DNA of 64,000 nt from positions 496,001 through 560,000 of the forward strand of contig NJPS01000006.1 of NCBI GenBank assembly GCA_002946415.1, read 5' to 3'. Below, piece after piece: positions 51,301 to 62,426 of this stretch. Both the position numbers and the translations under genes were made by a program. Within the stretch, counting starts at the first letter, position 1. The number at the start of each line of letters is the position of its first letter. Below the pieces are notes generated by a model, which was given only the letters and a program-made list of their open reading frames with translations, was not told where the DNA came from and searched no databases. The stretch comes from Rutstroemia sp. NJR-2017a BVV2 (taxonomy: Eukaryota; Ascomycota; Leotiomycetes; Helotiales; Rutstroemiaceae).

Positions 51301-52542
51301 GATCGCTTTTCTCGGTATGGCTGTTGCATAGGTAGAAAATTGTTGTGATGTCGGGGTGCAGCCGAAGACTTTGTATTATGCGAGATGTGAGGACGCTCTT
51401 CCCTAAGTCTAGTTAGCAACCTAGTCCAAGTGCTGCAAGGGGTTGATATATACCGGCACCAGGTATACTAGTAGTATTCAGCTGTCAGCAAATCACTGTA
51501 CTAATATTTCCACATCGACAATTAAGATCCCCTGACAACCCCCTAGGATCATGAAGAGAAATGGGAAGTCTACCCTTTGAGCCAGAGAACGGGTTCTGCA
51601 TGTTGGTTTTCTATCCAACTCCTTAAACGGTCGCTTCCCAGGACCCACTCACAAGTTCCCGCTTGCCGCCGCTGGGATAGTGCCTCAAGTCCATCTTCCT
51701 GGCTGCGATCATTGACCATGAGCCATGAAACACAATCTTGTAGCTGGAGGTCTCTTCTTTCGCTCTCGCGCCGATCGATATCATATTTTTGTAATATCTG
51801 CCATCTCTTGGCCTCAATGATGGAAAGAGATGAAGCTTCTTGGTCCACCAGGTCCCGATGTTTCTCTAGACTTTCTAGTATACCGAGAAATCGTACGCCG
51901 AAATCCTTCCAAAGAGAATCGAAAAATATATGCCAAGCTAGAATGCGTAAGGAATAGCCCAGATTGTTTGGTGGGGGGAATACTTACAACCTCGTCGCAA
52001 GAAAAGATAGGTATGTCGATGAAATTCTAGGATATCCTCATAAACCAACGCCAAAGCTTGTTGTAAACTCCTATCATGGGGAAAGGCAGACTGAAAGCGA
52101 TCGAAGCGAGGAAGCGCATTGGCTATCTGCGAGTACGCATCCAGAAGCTTGTCCAAGATTGAGGGATGATCGGTCGTGATCTGCGATGAATAATTGATCA
52201 TTAATCTAGCTTTGGTATCATTATTTCTATGATGGATGAAGAAGATTGTACCTGAAGTAGCAACTTTACTGGAGCCCAAATCCAAGGCAGGAACGGAGTC
52301 CCATTGCACAATGTATCGATTGCCTTCGAATACTTCTCTAAACATTCTAGAAAAGGCTTGAGTCGGCTCATGTAGCGCAGCGATCGTCGTTTCCTTTGGA
52401 TCTCCTGTATTTGGTATGCAGCATCATACACATCTCTCAATGTCGTGGAGTGAAATAACAATACGTCCTGCGGTTTTACAACATCTGCCAAGCGGTCGAA
52501 AGCGCTCTGAAAAGTCGCCAGTTGGGCCTGTGACGCTGCCAT
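48303..52542 (-). CDS. NLR-type STAND NTPase with C-terminal zinc fingers
   Basis: Ten exons, bounded 52542-52252, 52180-51988, 51937-51574, 51467-51454, 51402-50833, 50779-50674, 50623-50363, 50310-49844, 49791-48674 and 48524-48303, keep one frame and give 1201 residues. Residues 1-170 resemble the DUF7708 N-terminal region of fungal NLRs (FDRLADVVKPQD, LKPFLECLEKYSKAIDTL, GTPFLPWIWAPVKLLLQ, LPRFDRF). NACHT follows: Walker A GIPGAGKS at about 283 and Walker B RIVIDGLDEC at about 374, then a winged-helix region. From about 813 there are two C2H2 fingers (CRYSPC...H...H, CSESGC...H...H), then a PHD-like Cys/His cluster at about 1043-1085 (GCSC, CRKC, HYINC, CHNC). The last exon has a third finger (CQDC...HLKTSKH). 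Likely an intracellular non-self or stress sensor. It is head-to-head with a broken NLR. Confidence 0.82.
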
Positions 52543-52907
52543 GATAGCGATGAGAGACGACGATGAACAATGAAATGAAAAATCGATTTCTCAACAGCGT
52601 GTGTATAATGATCAGGAAAAACGGATAGGCATATCGCAAGGCGGTTTTCAGCCTTGCTTTGCGTCGCATATCTCAAGGTTGCCGTGCAGGCTGCGCCATG
52701 CTTTGACGAGGCCTCTCCTCGTGCTACATGACCAGGCGCCCAGTAATTATCTTGACTCCAGTCGCATATACTTACAAGACTGAAGTGTGCCTTATTCACG
52801 CTACCCCGCAGCGGGATATAGAAAAGCGTGTAGCCAACGACCACATGTCTTTATTATTTTTTGAAAGTTTACCACCAAGCAAGACTGCTGCGAAAATAGA
52901 GCCAGCC
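52543..52907. promoter_or_regulatory. Shared promoter of divergent NLR pair
   Basis: A 365-bp gap between the ATG of the zinc-finger NLR (minus, 52542) and the ATG of the NLR pseudogene (plus, 52908). Both leaders must lie here. No specific operator was recognised. Confidence 0.5.
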
Positions 52908-53046
52908 ATGGCCAAAGCGCTTTCTATCGCATCTGGAATCGCAGGACTCATCTCACTAAGCTCCAGCGTTGTCTTTGCTGGCTACAAATATATAGACAGC
53001 ATGTCATCCGCTCCAGATGAACTTAAAAGTGTTGGTTAAACAAGAT

Positions 53047-53521
53047 TAAATGGGGCGTAGACTACGGAAGGGCATTACAAAGGCTAATTGAATGTACGGT
53101 ATAGGGCTGAAATGAGGGCATTCAGGAAATTAGCTAGATCCGTAGTTGTACGGAAGAGCTGGGTATTTAAACACCCAGCTCTTTCCCACCTTTAAGAGAA
53201 TCAGACTTTTATCAACCACAGCATCAGATCTCTTGTACAGGCACGTACAGAGGCACAGCGGGTAAATATAGGCTTAAGGGACTGAATAATGAGGTGCTGG
53301 ATGCTTAACTTGATTGAACTGATAGGCTATCTACAGTGGGAAGGACTAGCTATATTTATAGGCATCTCCAGGCCTCTTGCCTTAGGCCTCACAGGCCTGT
53401 AAGCCTATTCCACAATCTTCTACAGGCTTCTTGAGCCTGTTTCTACAGGCTTCTACAGGCTTCTCAAGCCTGTTTCTACAGGCTTCGAAAGCTGCCCCAC
53501 CTGCCCCACTAAAGTGGTTCC
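53047..53521. mobile_element. Insertion 1 in NLR pseudogene (dispersed repeat, copy 2)
   Basis: A 475-bp insertion flanked by an 8-bp direct repeat AACAAGAT (53039-53046 and 53522-53529). The right third holds repeated CTACAGGCTTCT motifs; the core matches the repeat at 43880-44130 in opposite orientation. No convincing terminal inverted repeats. An 8-bp duplication is usual for hAT-type elements, so a non-autonomous hAT derivative is possible. Confidence 0.7.
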
Positions 53522-54085
53522 AACAAGATCACTACTTTGAGGTGATGTTATGCCACGGTTGAGTAGTCAACCCACAAAAAGTCTCCTCCGCGAGACTGCA
53601 CCTCTTAATTCTGTGCTTTCTCAGCTACTGTCCCATTGTATGTCGGATGAGCCCGCGCAGCAAATTGCATATCACAAGCTTATACAACAAACTTGGTTCG
53701 GAGAATGCGAGCAGACTCTACAGGATACCCAGTCTCTCCTCCGTGATTGTGAGCATGCTAGTAAATACAATGGGACCAATATTGTCCAAACTCTTCTTTG
53801 ACCACGGAAGCAGGAAAAAATTGTCAAGAACCGGGATTGTCTTAACAGACTCTGCGGAAGCTTACACACGGCCATCATAATTGAGAGTGCCAATAACCTT
53901 CGAAAACTGGAGCGCCAACAAAATCAGAGCAATGAGGTTCTAAAGTATCTCTTATATGACGCTCGGAATGTGGAAGAGAGGAAAATTCTCGACTGGTTAT
54001 CGACGCTAGACGGAACGGTGAAGCACAATGCTATCACACTCCTTAAGCAGCCAGGGACATACGCGTGGTTTCTAAAAGAGAAAAG

Positions 54086-54324
54086 CCTGTAGGCTGCGAA
54101 ATGGGTACCCATGGGTGGGCAATTGGCATCTTCAACCCACCCACGGGTACCCATGGGTGGGTTTTCCTACTTTCCACCTACCCAACAGGGGTGGCACATA
54201 CCTGAAAAGGGTCCGCGACAGCTAATAGGTTGGGTTACCCACCCCTAACCCACCTAATGGGTACAAATCAGCTATTATAACCCACCCATGGGTGCCCCAA
54301 TCCGGTGGGTAGGTTCGCAGCCTA
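54086..54324. mobile_element. Insertion 2 in NLR pseudogene (MITE)
   Basis: A 239-bp element with terminal inverted repeat TAGGCTGCGAA (54090-54100) and its complement (54314-54324), flanked by the 7-bp direct repeat AGAAAAG (54079-54085 and 54325-54331). Inside, palindromic ACCCATGGGT-type motifs recur. Removing the element and one flank copy restores the host reading frame across the junction. Confidence 0.85.
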
Positions 54325-56889
54325 AGAAAAGGGTCCTCGATTGGTTGGACACTGGAACCTTGCTTTGGATACACGGTGCTAATGGCGCGGGTAGGACAGT
54401 ATTGGTGTGAGTAGCCAGCACCATCGATCCTTTTATCTTGCGCTAATATATGAAAGCTCAAGCCTCATCGAACACATAACTGAGTCTGCTCGATACAAGG
54501 TTGGACTTGAAGTACTAGCCTACCATTATTGCGACTTTTCCGACCAGCCCACCTGGAACCTGGGAAGATCCTAGGTTCTCTTGTTCCCCAGGTTGCTCTT
54601 CAAATGGACAGCATCTCACCTGCAATACATACTCTGTATCAGAAGTATGCCCAGCAGCCTCCGCAACTCAGTATACTGGTCCAGGCCCTTAAAGATACAG
54701 CAGGGCAAACATTCAACACGACGTATCTCATCATTGACGGACTAGACGAAAGCCTAGAACGGCAGCGACTTCTAAAGGCGATCCAGCAGCTTTGTGAAAT
54801 GTTCGAGCGACCTAACTCACTTAAAGTTCTTCTTTCAAGCCGGCCGGAGTACGACATACGACAGGCCTTGTCATCAAATTTTTCTTTCTCGATTGAGTCC
54901 CGGCACACGGAGCTCGCCATAGAGACGCACATCCGCTTGGAGATCGCTAAGATGCCAGAACTTCATTTTATGCCTGTCTCCACCCAAGAAGACATATTGT
55001 CCAGTCTCATGGAACGCGCAGACGGCATGTTTCGCTGGGTTCAATGCCAACTTGACGCTTTGCGAAAGATACGAACCCCCCAAGCCCTTGAGAAAGCTCT
55101 GCAAACTCTACCCACTGGGCTATATGCCACATATGATCGAATTCTGAGCTCCATTGATTACAATGACCATGAATATGTTCTCAGAGCTCTCAACTGATTG
55201 TTGGGGACTGAACGCCCTTTGTCTTTGCGAGAGCTCGCTGAAGCAATAGCGCTAGACCCAAAGAAAGACCGCCTAGATCTAGCGGAGCGTATGATAGTAC
55301 CGGAGGAGATTTTGGAATTGTGCAGCAGTCTGATACACGTTCACGGAGATCAGACTGTAGTATTGTCGCATTTTTCTGTCAAAGAGTATCTGATATCTGA
55401 CCATTTAGCGAGGAAAGGGCCCAAACTCGACAAGTATGCTCTCCAGATAGATCAAAGCTGGCGCTACGTTTCGAAGGGTATCTTAAGTTACGCCATTTCC
55501 GTTGGTATGAGGATCCAGAAGCTGAAGCAAGAGAGATTTGATATAGACGAATTTCCACTTCTACCGTTCGTATACGCTGTAGAGCTCTCCCGCTTCCAGG
55601 ATTTCATCGCGATGAATTCATGGATGGAACAACATATTATCGCAGATCGATCTGCGGACTGGTTAACACTCCTCGATTACGCCAGCAACTATGCCCTACA
55701 TCGAGATAACCAGTATTTTGCCTTTTATGTGCAAAGAATTCTTCAGTTTTCTTTGATGTGCTTCTGGAATGGGTACGTTCAAGATGGTGGGCCAGTGACG
55801 AACTCGATTATGACTAGTGCCGTGAAGAAAGTTGCTTGTCTTTTCTTTCATTTGCAGCATGAGTGAGAACGACCAGAGAACTCAGAGAGTGTTTTGCGAT
55901 TAAGTGGTTGGTCTTTTGCAACAGTCAGTCCACTGTGTGCTGCTGCTTCCTTTTGTTATGATCATGTCTTGCGGGCTCTGCTCAACAATGGCGCGATGGT
56001 TGACGGGATTTCTTCAATGCACTTCACAGGCAACCTGCTACTGCGAGCGCTAGATTACGGAAACAGAGAAACTGCACGCATATTACTAGACTTTGGCGCA
56101 AACATCAACCTTCGAGGCCTCTCCAAGTCACGCGGCTGCACAGCCCTCACTTCGGCCGCCAGGCATAGTTCTGAGCTTGTGGAGTATCCCTTGGACGAGT
56201 ACAAGGTGAATACGAACATAGTAGACATGTTTGGGCGTACATTCGTGAGTAAGCTTTTGCCCCGCTTGGATTACCAGACTAATATGACTTGCAGCATTAT
56301 TGGGTAGTGCATGATACAGAAATCATCCGTAATACGAAGCCCCTCCTGGCGCGCCTAGAAGACTTGCGCAAACGCGAGACAGACTTCTTAGATAAGGCCA
56401 CAATATACAAGTCGATACCCGATCTCTTGAAAATGTTGAAACAGTATCCATTAGGCGACAATACTATTTATGATATCCTTGCGCAATACCTCTTTCACAT
56501 CGGACCTAATTACTACGGCTATGCTGCAGCATTCTCCGAACAAAACTTCACACATGTGACATGGAGCTACGATTTTTCAGGGTTATCAGTGTTCTTTATG
56601 TGTTAGTGGGATAGGGCCAACTATCATTGGCTCACGTTTTAAGTGTTTGGACTGCTTGACCACGGATCTTTGTGCTGATTGTTACGCTGGCTGGGAGAAG
56701 AGTATGGGTAAAATGGATTTCTGCAAGGGACACGTATTCTACAAGATACCTCGGTCTTGCTGGCATCAATTCAAAGAGGACGTCGTCCTGGAAAATGGAT
56801 CGACTTTGCCTAAGATGATTGGCCTTCTTGAGGAGGAATTCACTACGCTCTTAGAAATTACAAGAGCTGGAAATAATTCTACTGATTGA

Positions 56890-58166
56890 TCGACTTAACA
56901 AAGTTCAGATATCTAGGAGCTATATACCTAACGGTGTGTCCGCAAGGCTCAATCATTATCGCAATACAATCATCGCAAGTAGTTAAAGTCAATAAGAGAG
57001 TTCTACCAGGACGATAGTACCTATTTCTAGAATTTCGAGAAACAAGCTAATATACTATATAAGTCCTTTCCGCAAGCAGTCAAGTAGTTCTTCTATCCGG
57101 TCCCTAACGTCTCGATTCCGTCCGCGAAATCCTTGTTTCAACCACTGCAGCTGTACCGTTAGATTTTGTCAATGCGTCTACGCGGTTGTTCTTAGGTTTT
57201 AGTTTTTGAACCTAAGCATTGGAAAGTTCGCCGGTCCGCGTCTTCTGATCATGATTTCTACCGCCACCCAATCCATTCTCGGATGGCGTTCGAGTCTGAG
57301 AATGAGTGCGTTTTTTTCTAGTAGTAACTTAATTAGCAGGATGATAGTCAAAGAATCAATAAGAATCTACGCACGACATATCTAAAGAGGATCACTCCCT
57401 ACCGGAAAATTTGGCAAATTTCGAGGAATATCTGCTCCTGTGGGGGCCCTTGATGATTGCACGGCAAAAGAGAAGTGATAGAATTGATTTATACACCTGC
57501 TAACACCAACGCAATCCTCGCTCAGGCGGAGCATCCAGTAGTTACCTCAATAACCATGCAGTAAAGTACATAAAGATTAAGACAGAGTTGGCTGCCACGA
57601 GTGGTCGGAAAGACCTCACTCACCATAAGCGCCGTACGTGCTAACAGCCGCAATCATATGCATAGAGTGAGCGATGCGGCGACCATGTTGGTGTCAGCTT
57701 GAGAGATGTGCCGGGATCATGGATATTAGGCAACAAGATCGGAACTCGATTAGGGTTCTGTGTAGAATGCTCTGATATGCATAAGGTCACTTTAAGTTTA
57801 TGGGTCGACTTGGTCATGTTGGTGGTCGACTCCGACCAGCTGCAGCCTAGTATAGTAGACTGCGGTATAACATTAGATTTCGGAGAATGATAAGGTAGGT
57901 GGCACGAACTGTCATATTATCTTTTAGTGATTTGAACATTGGAAAAAGGTCTACTAGAATTGTAACAACTCTTCGCTGTGATGGTAAACATGAATTATAT
58001 GCCACACGGAAACTTATATAGGGGCTTCTGAGTAGAGTCAACACAGAATTTTTAATCTGAATTCTTGCTATTCGAGTACATAAAGCAAGTGAGAGCGATA
58101 GGAATGATTACAAGTGTCAAATTTTACGACAAGTTCAATCTGCACCTGGCCTATCCTGAAATAGGC
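56890..58166. other. Spacer
   Basis: Only short unsupported ORFs. Downstream of the pseudogene and of the orphan on the other strand. Confidence 0.4.
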
Positions 58167-59353
58167 TTAGCGAATTGGTCGCTTATCCTCAGTCTTCTTA
58201 GACAACTTTTCCTTCTCCTTTCCCGGTGAACCAGAAGTCCCCGGTCCGCTCTTTCTGGACGGGTTCACACTTTTTGGGCCTCCGCGTTTTTTCACGGATT
58301 TTTCATCGCTAGATGTTTTTTCACTTGCACCATCGCTGGATATCTCTAAAGTGAAGTTACCTAGATCACTTATGATATCGTCTAGTCCGCCGCCGATGCC
58401 GAACATAAGTTGCTCCGAGTCGAGCGGTGGTGGGTTAATCGTATGCCCAGCTGGAGAAGTATCTCTTGAAAGCCTACCACTCATCTTGTCATGCGACGGC
58501 ACACGAGTTCGACTAGAATCACGAGATCCGGCGTGTGATTTCGTCGACGAGCTCGAATCCCAGGCTACATAGCCATCATTTTTGGTTCGTTTTATTTTTA
58601 TTTTAGTGGCTGACTGCCTATCAATGATTCGATCTGAAGGTTCAGGCTTCTCTAATGGCACTCGAGTAAGAGTCTGGTGTTTGGAGCTACTGGCTGTAGC
58701 ATGGTTTCGTAATGGTCGACCTTGACGAGAAACTGGAGAATCTGAGGCTGAAGATGATGATAGGTCATCACCTCGACTAGAAACAAGTTAGTAAAATGTT
58801 ACTGAGATTGGCATGCAATAGGATCATGTCTAAATGCTTCAATTAGTCTCCGGCACGCTTTTTGGGATTGGGCATCGTTGTTTCAGCTCGTGTTCCTGGA
58901 TACAAAACTCCCCGGGTTATGACAAGAGGCAGTTGATGACTAGGCTAGTTGGAGGAAATGGAAACTTATATCTATCGCCTGTTATTTGCCCCTCTCAAAA
59001 TAGACGCATAAAGTAATCGGTAGCTGTGAGATGGCGGTGCTACCTAGACCTTGAAGAACCACTGTCCATCTTCGTAGCCCCAAAAATGAGAAACATCCTA
59101 TAGGTAACAGTTTCATATTAGACGAGCGACCTCGTATGAGGAATTAGGCAGTAACACACCCGAAGTATTGATTTTGAGCGGAATACTCTTCCGGAGAGTG
59201 GATCGCAAGGCAGTCCAGAAACTTTTCCATATCGCTCCTCTCCTCATAGCAAATAAGTGAATCATAAAGCCAAGAGGCTTCACAGTTTGAACAGCGAGCG
59301 GGCTCTCTTTGGATCCGGACGTTAAACGGGATCATGTTACCCGGATTCTCCAT
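58167..59353 (-). CDS. Orphan protein with Cys motif and disordered tail
   Basis: Exons 59160-59353, 59044-59097 and 58167-58776 join across a 62-nt intron (donor GTGTGT, acceptor CTATAG) and a 267-nt intron (donor GTAGCA, acceptor TTTCTAG) to 285 residues. The N-terminus has RCSNCEASW, LICYEE and KFLDCLA, a possible small metal-binding motif. The rest is Ser-rich, charged and disordered, with GIGGGLDDIISDLGNFTLEI as one hydrophobic patch and a basic C-terminus. No family recognised. All joins keep phase, but the 267-nt intron is long and its donor weak. Confidence 0.55.
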
Positions 59354-59869
59354 CTTAGCCAGTCACCAATGCTTGTAGTAATTGGAAGATACATAACCGA
59401 TTTGAGAGAGATAGCTCGAGCAGAGTAGAAATGTGCAGTCTCCATCCCTATTCCGTCCGTGTTTACCATATTCTATGCCACCAAACGTGACCAAAGAAAT
59501 TAACTTCAGGTCATCTGGTTCCTTGGCAGGCTTCAGCATTCAACTAAAGACTCGCGTACATAATGTGAAGTTTTATTGCTGAAACGGCGTGGTTAAGTCA
59601 GTCTCCAGAAGCTGGACCAATTCATTCTTGTAAGTTCTGCTCGATGCCTGTCTAAACTTCTAAAGACAAGAAGTCAAGGTGCATGCAGCGTTTTGTGATC
59701 AAGCGCTGACTAAGATTTAGATCCAGGGCACGTGCTCACGCAGCGCCCTAATTTAGCGTTGAGCTAACCCCACGTCCCCCGCGTTCCACCGCTTCTCTGC
59801 GCGAACGCTGCATCAATTGCGTCACTCAAGTCGACTTCTCATCTCACTCAGGCGGATATTCTCATCACC
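59354..59869. promoter_or_regulatory. Divergent promoter region
   Basis: A 516-bp gap between the minus-strand orphan and the plus-strand F-box gene. No element recognised. Confidence 0.35.
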
Positions 59870-61822
59870 ATGAAAACTCGTAGCCAGTCAAGAAGACCCG
59901 TTGCTGAGTCACGATGGGTATCGTCTTTGCCTCCTGAAATGTGGAATATGGTGGCGGAGGAAGTATGCGCTTCAATTTCTTATCACTTATCTCGGTCGTT
60001 AACTGACACCTTGTGCCCATAGATCCAAGCGGCGGAAGATTTGGAGTCCCTGTCATCACTTGCTCAGGTCTGCCACGCCCTTCAAGACATAGTATACCCA
60101 ATTCTATACGCTCGTCGGATCATCCATGTAAAGCGAGATGAGGATTTGACCCTTCCTGGACCAGACAAAAAACTACCGCCAACTCTCATTTACACCAAAG
60201 AATTGGAAATCCGGTTGACCTCTGATATACAGAACATGTGGGCAGCATTAAAGGACTTGGCGCCTTTTCTGAGAAGAGTATTAAGGATGACACCGAATTT
60301 GCAAGCGTTTCGGTATGAGCTGCACTACTTTGATGTTAGCGTTGGATTTTTCAAATACCTCTTCAACTTAGATTAACCATTACTAATACTTTCGGATAGA
60401 TGGATTGATGATATGATTGAAAACTTACAAATCCACGACCACCGGCGATGTTTGATATTGTCGGAACAAGGTATCTTTCGCGAGTTAAAGAAGCATTCTG
60501 GACTCAAGCATCTATCGCTACATCTGAACGAGCACTATGACTCAGAGAAACTGGATTTCCCAGAGTTCCGAGTTAATACGAAAGAATTTCGTAACCTAAG
60601 CTCTTTTGAGCTCCATCGCATCTATGGAAAAGGTCCACTATTAGCTGACGATATCGCCCAATGTCTAATCGGGTCTCCGAATCTGAAAGTTCTCTCACTT
60701 GGACTAGCATCGGATATATGTTTCAATGATATTCCCGAAACTATCATGCTAGATTCGTACGAAAACATTCTCGAAGATCTGTGCCATATTTACAAAGATC
60801 GGTACAGTGGTAGCCCGTTATCTCTTCATACCTTACGCCTCGGCTACGGTGTAGTTCCGCTTGAGGCCAAGGATGGCAACGACCAAAGATACCTCGAAAA
60901 GCTCGTTAAAACGCGTGGACTCCGTGTTCTACAAATATTCAACGGCTTGGCTACGTCAAATGGTGGATCCGATGATGATTCCGACGGTTACTCAGCTGAT
61001 GATATGGGTACTCTACCTATGAAGGTGGACTTCGAACTTTTCGAAGATTGTGAAGCACTAAGAAGTCTGTCTTTAACAAGACTTCATGAGGAGGATCGAA
61101 TCTGGCTCAACGACAGGCGGCGATCGACAATCCAGGAGCTTTTTATCGAGGGCTATTCTGGGACATATCCAAATATAAATCAGCTATCGGGTACTCTCAG
61201 TCTACCACATCTATCTAAACTTACCGTCTACGAAATCCTCGGTGTATGTTCTGAGGAGCCCGAGTTTGACCCTCTTCCTTGGCACAATGACCTTGAATTT
61301 GATCTATTCAAGGATTCATTCCTAAATATACTTGAGAATAAAGGATCTCAGCTCACCAGCTTGACGCTATCTATCGATTTGAGACTACATTGGGTATGTG
61401 GTCCTGTTCTCTCGACTGCTGCTTAAAACTAATCAAACCAGAAAGAGCTAGCTGCTCGACTTTCCGACCTCAAGTCGCTGACTCAAATTTGGCTACGCTC
61501 TTGTTACTGGGGAAAACGCTCATTTACAGCACCAGTCACATCTCTTTGGAAGAATGTTAGAGATCCAGACGACATCGCTTATAAGTACGCCCGGGAGGTA
61601 GCCCGAAGATGTCCGACGTTGAATTTCATACGAATTGGCGATACGGCTTGGCATGTGGTCTCGACTGGCAACAAGCGGACACTTCGTCAGCTTGATAAGG
61701 ACGCAATGAGCAGAATCGTGGCATCTTCACACGACCTCCTTAATGGGAAATCATCTGGTATATTCCGTGAACTGCGCTCCAATTCAAGTCCCTATCTGAG
61801 GTGGGTTGCGAATGATGACTGA
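59870..61822 (+). CDS. F-box / leucine-rich-repeat-like protein
   Basis: Exons 59870-59962, 60023-60312, 60400-61393 and 61442-61822 join across 60-, 87- and 48-nt introns (donors GTATGC, GTATGA and GTATGT) to 585 residues. The N-terminus has an F-box (SLPPEMWNMVAEEI, SLSSLAQVCHALQDIVYPILY). The rest carries irregular Leu-rich segments (GLKHLSLHLNEHY, NLKVLSLGLA, ALRSLSLTRLHEED, HLSKLTVYEI) as in fungal F-box/LRR-like proteins. It is probably a substrate adaptor of an SCF ubiquitin ligase; the substrate is unknown. An acidic GGSDDDSDGYSADD stretch lies in the middle. Confidence 0.8.
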
Positions 61823-62274
61823 CCTTAGATGTGGATGAGTTATGTCTGTTGATATTCGAGCCTACCGATGTATACGCATTAATTGAAGTTCCAATCGCTG
61901 GACCGCCTGCACTATTCTACTTTGCTTCCACTTGCTTGTCATTCTGATGTTCTGGCCACGGAGCTCTGCGCACCTGTGTCTCGAATTTTCCAACTTACCC
62001 ATCTCGTCGATTGCTGGAGCATGCGATCCTTTCACACCATCTCAATAGCTTATTCGCATCAAGGCGCTGTAAAATTTACTGCACCAATCTTTCATCATAC
62101 GTCGCACTGACAATCCTCGGTCCTAAGGAAGCCAGCGAATATCTCATCCTACATGGACATGTTATTGACGACGCTCTCATTTCTCACGGCTTTCAATCTG
62201 GTATATATTTCGATCACGTTCTCTCAGTTTCCTGGTCCTGATGGCCAGATCTTAATTCTCACAATAAGGTACTA
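61823..62274. other. Spacer with open frames
   Basis: Plus ORFs at 61883-62110 and 62011-62241 overlap in different frames; no motif. They could include the 5' exon of the next item. Confidence 0.3.
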
Positions 62275-62426
62275 AAAACCACAGCAGATCAAGCAGAACT
62301 ATCGAAATGGACACACCGCCGATGGACACCAGCCGAATCAAACATAATCAGATTAATCAAACTGGGGGAGGAGCTAAAGAAAGATATGAACCAACCCAAC
62401 AGTAGCAGATTTGCTCTCTGGAGGAA
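62275..62426 (+). CDS. Possible exon with Myb/SANT-like motif
   Basis: An open frame reads KWTHRRWTPAESNIIRLIKL and GEELKKDMNQPNSSRFALWR, then a canonical donor (GTAAGT at 62427). The pattern W-x(5)-W-x-P-A-E followed by an amphipathic helix recalls Myb/SANT domains, but the start codon and partner exons were not found. Confidence 0.25.

Larger units (their letters stand above)
52908..56889 (+). pseudogene. Broken NLR gene (STAND N-domain, NACHT, ankyrin, ZZ)
   Basis: The ATG at 52908 opens ALSIASGIAGLISLSSSVVF, typical of fungal STAND N-terminal domains. It is cut by a 475-bp insertion (53047-53521), resumes about 53550 and reads ERKILDWLSTLDG. It is cut again by a 239-bp element (54086-54324), then gives the P-loop GANGAGRT, with Arg in place of the usual Lys. 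NACHT Walker B is YLIIDGLDES near 54730. A winged helix and ankyrin-like units (55919-56244) follow, then a spliced segment and a ZZ zinc finger (about 56584-56700: CSLC, KCLDC, LCADC). Breaks besides the insertions: in-frame TGA at 55195 and 55864, frameshifts near 54545 and 56580, and frame disorder at 53530-53810. A typical NLR layout, now non-functional. Confidence 0.82.
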
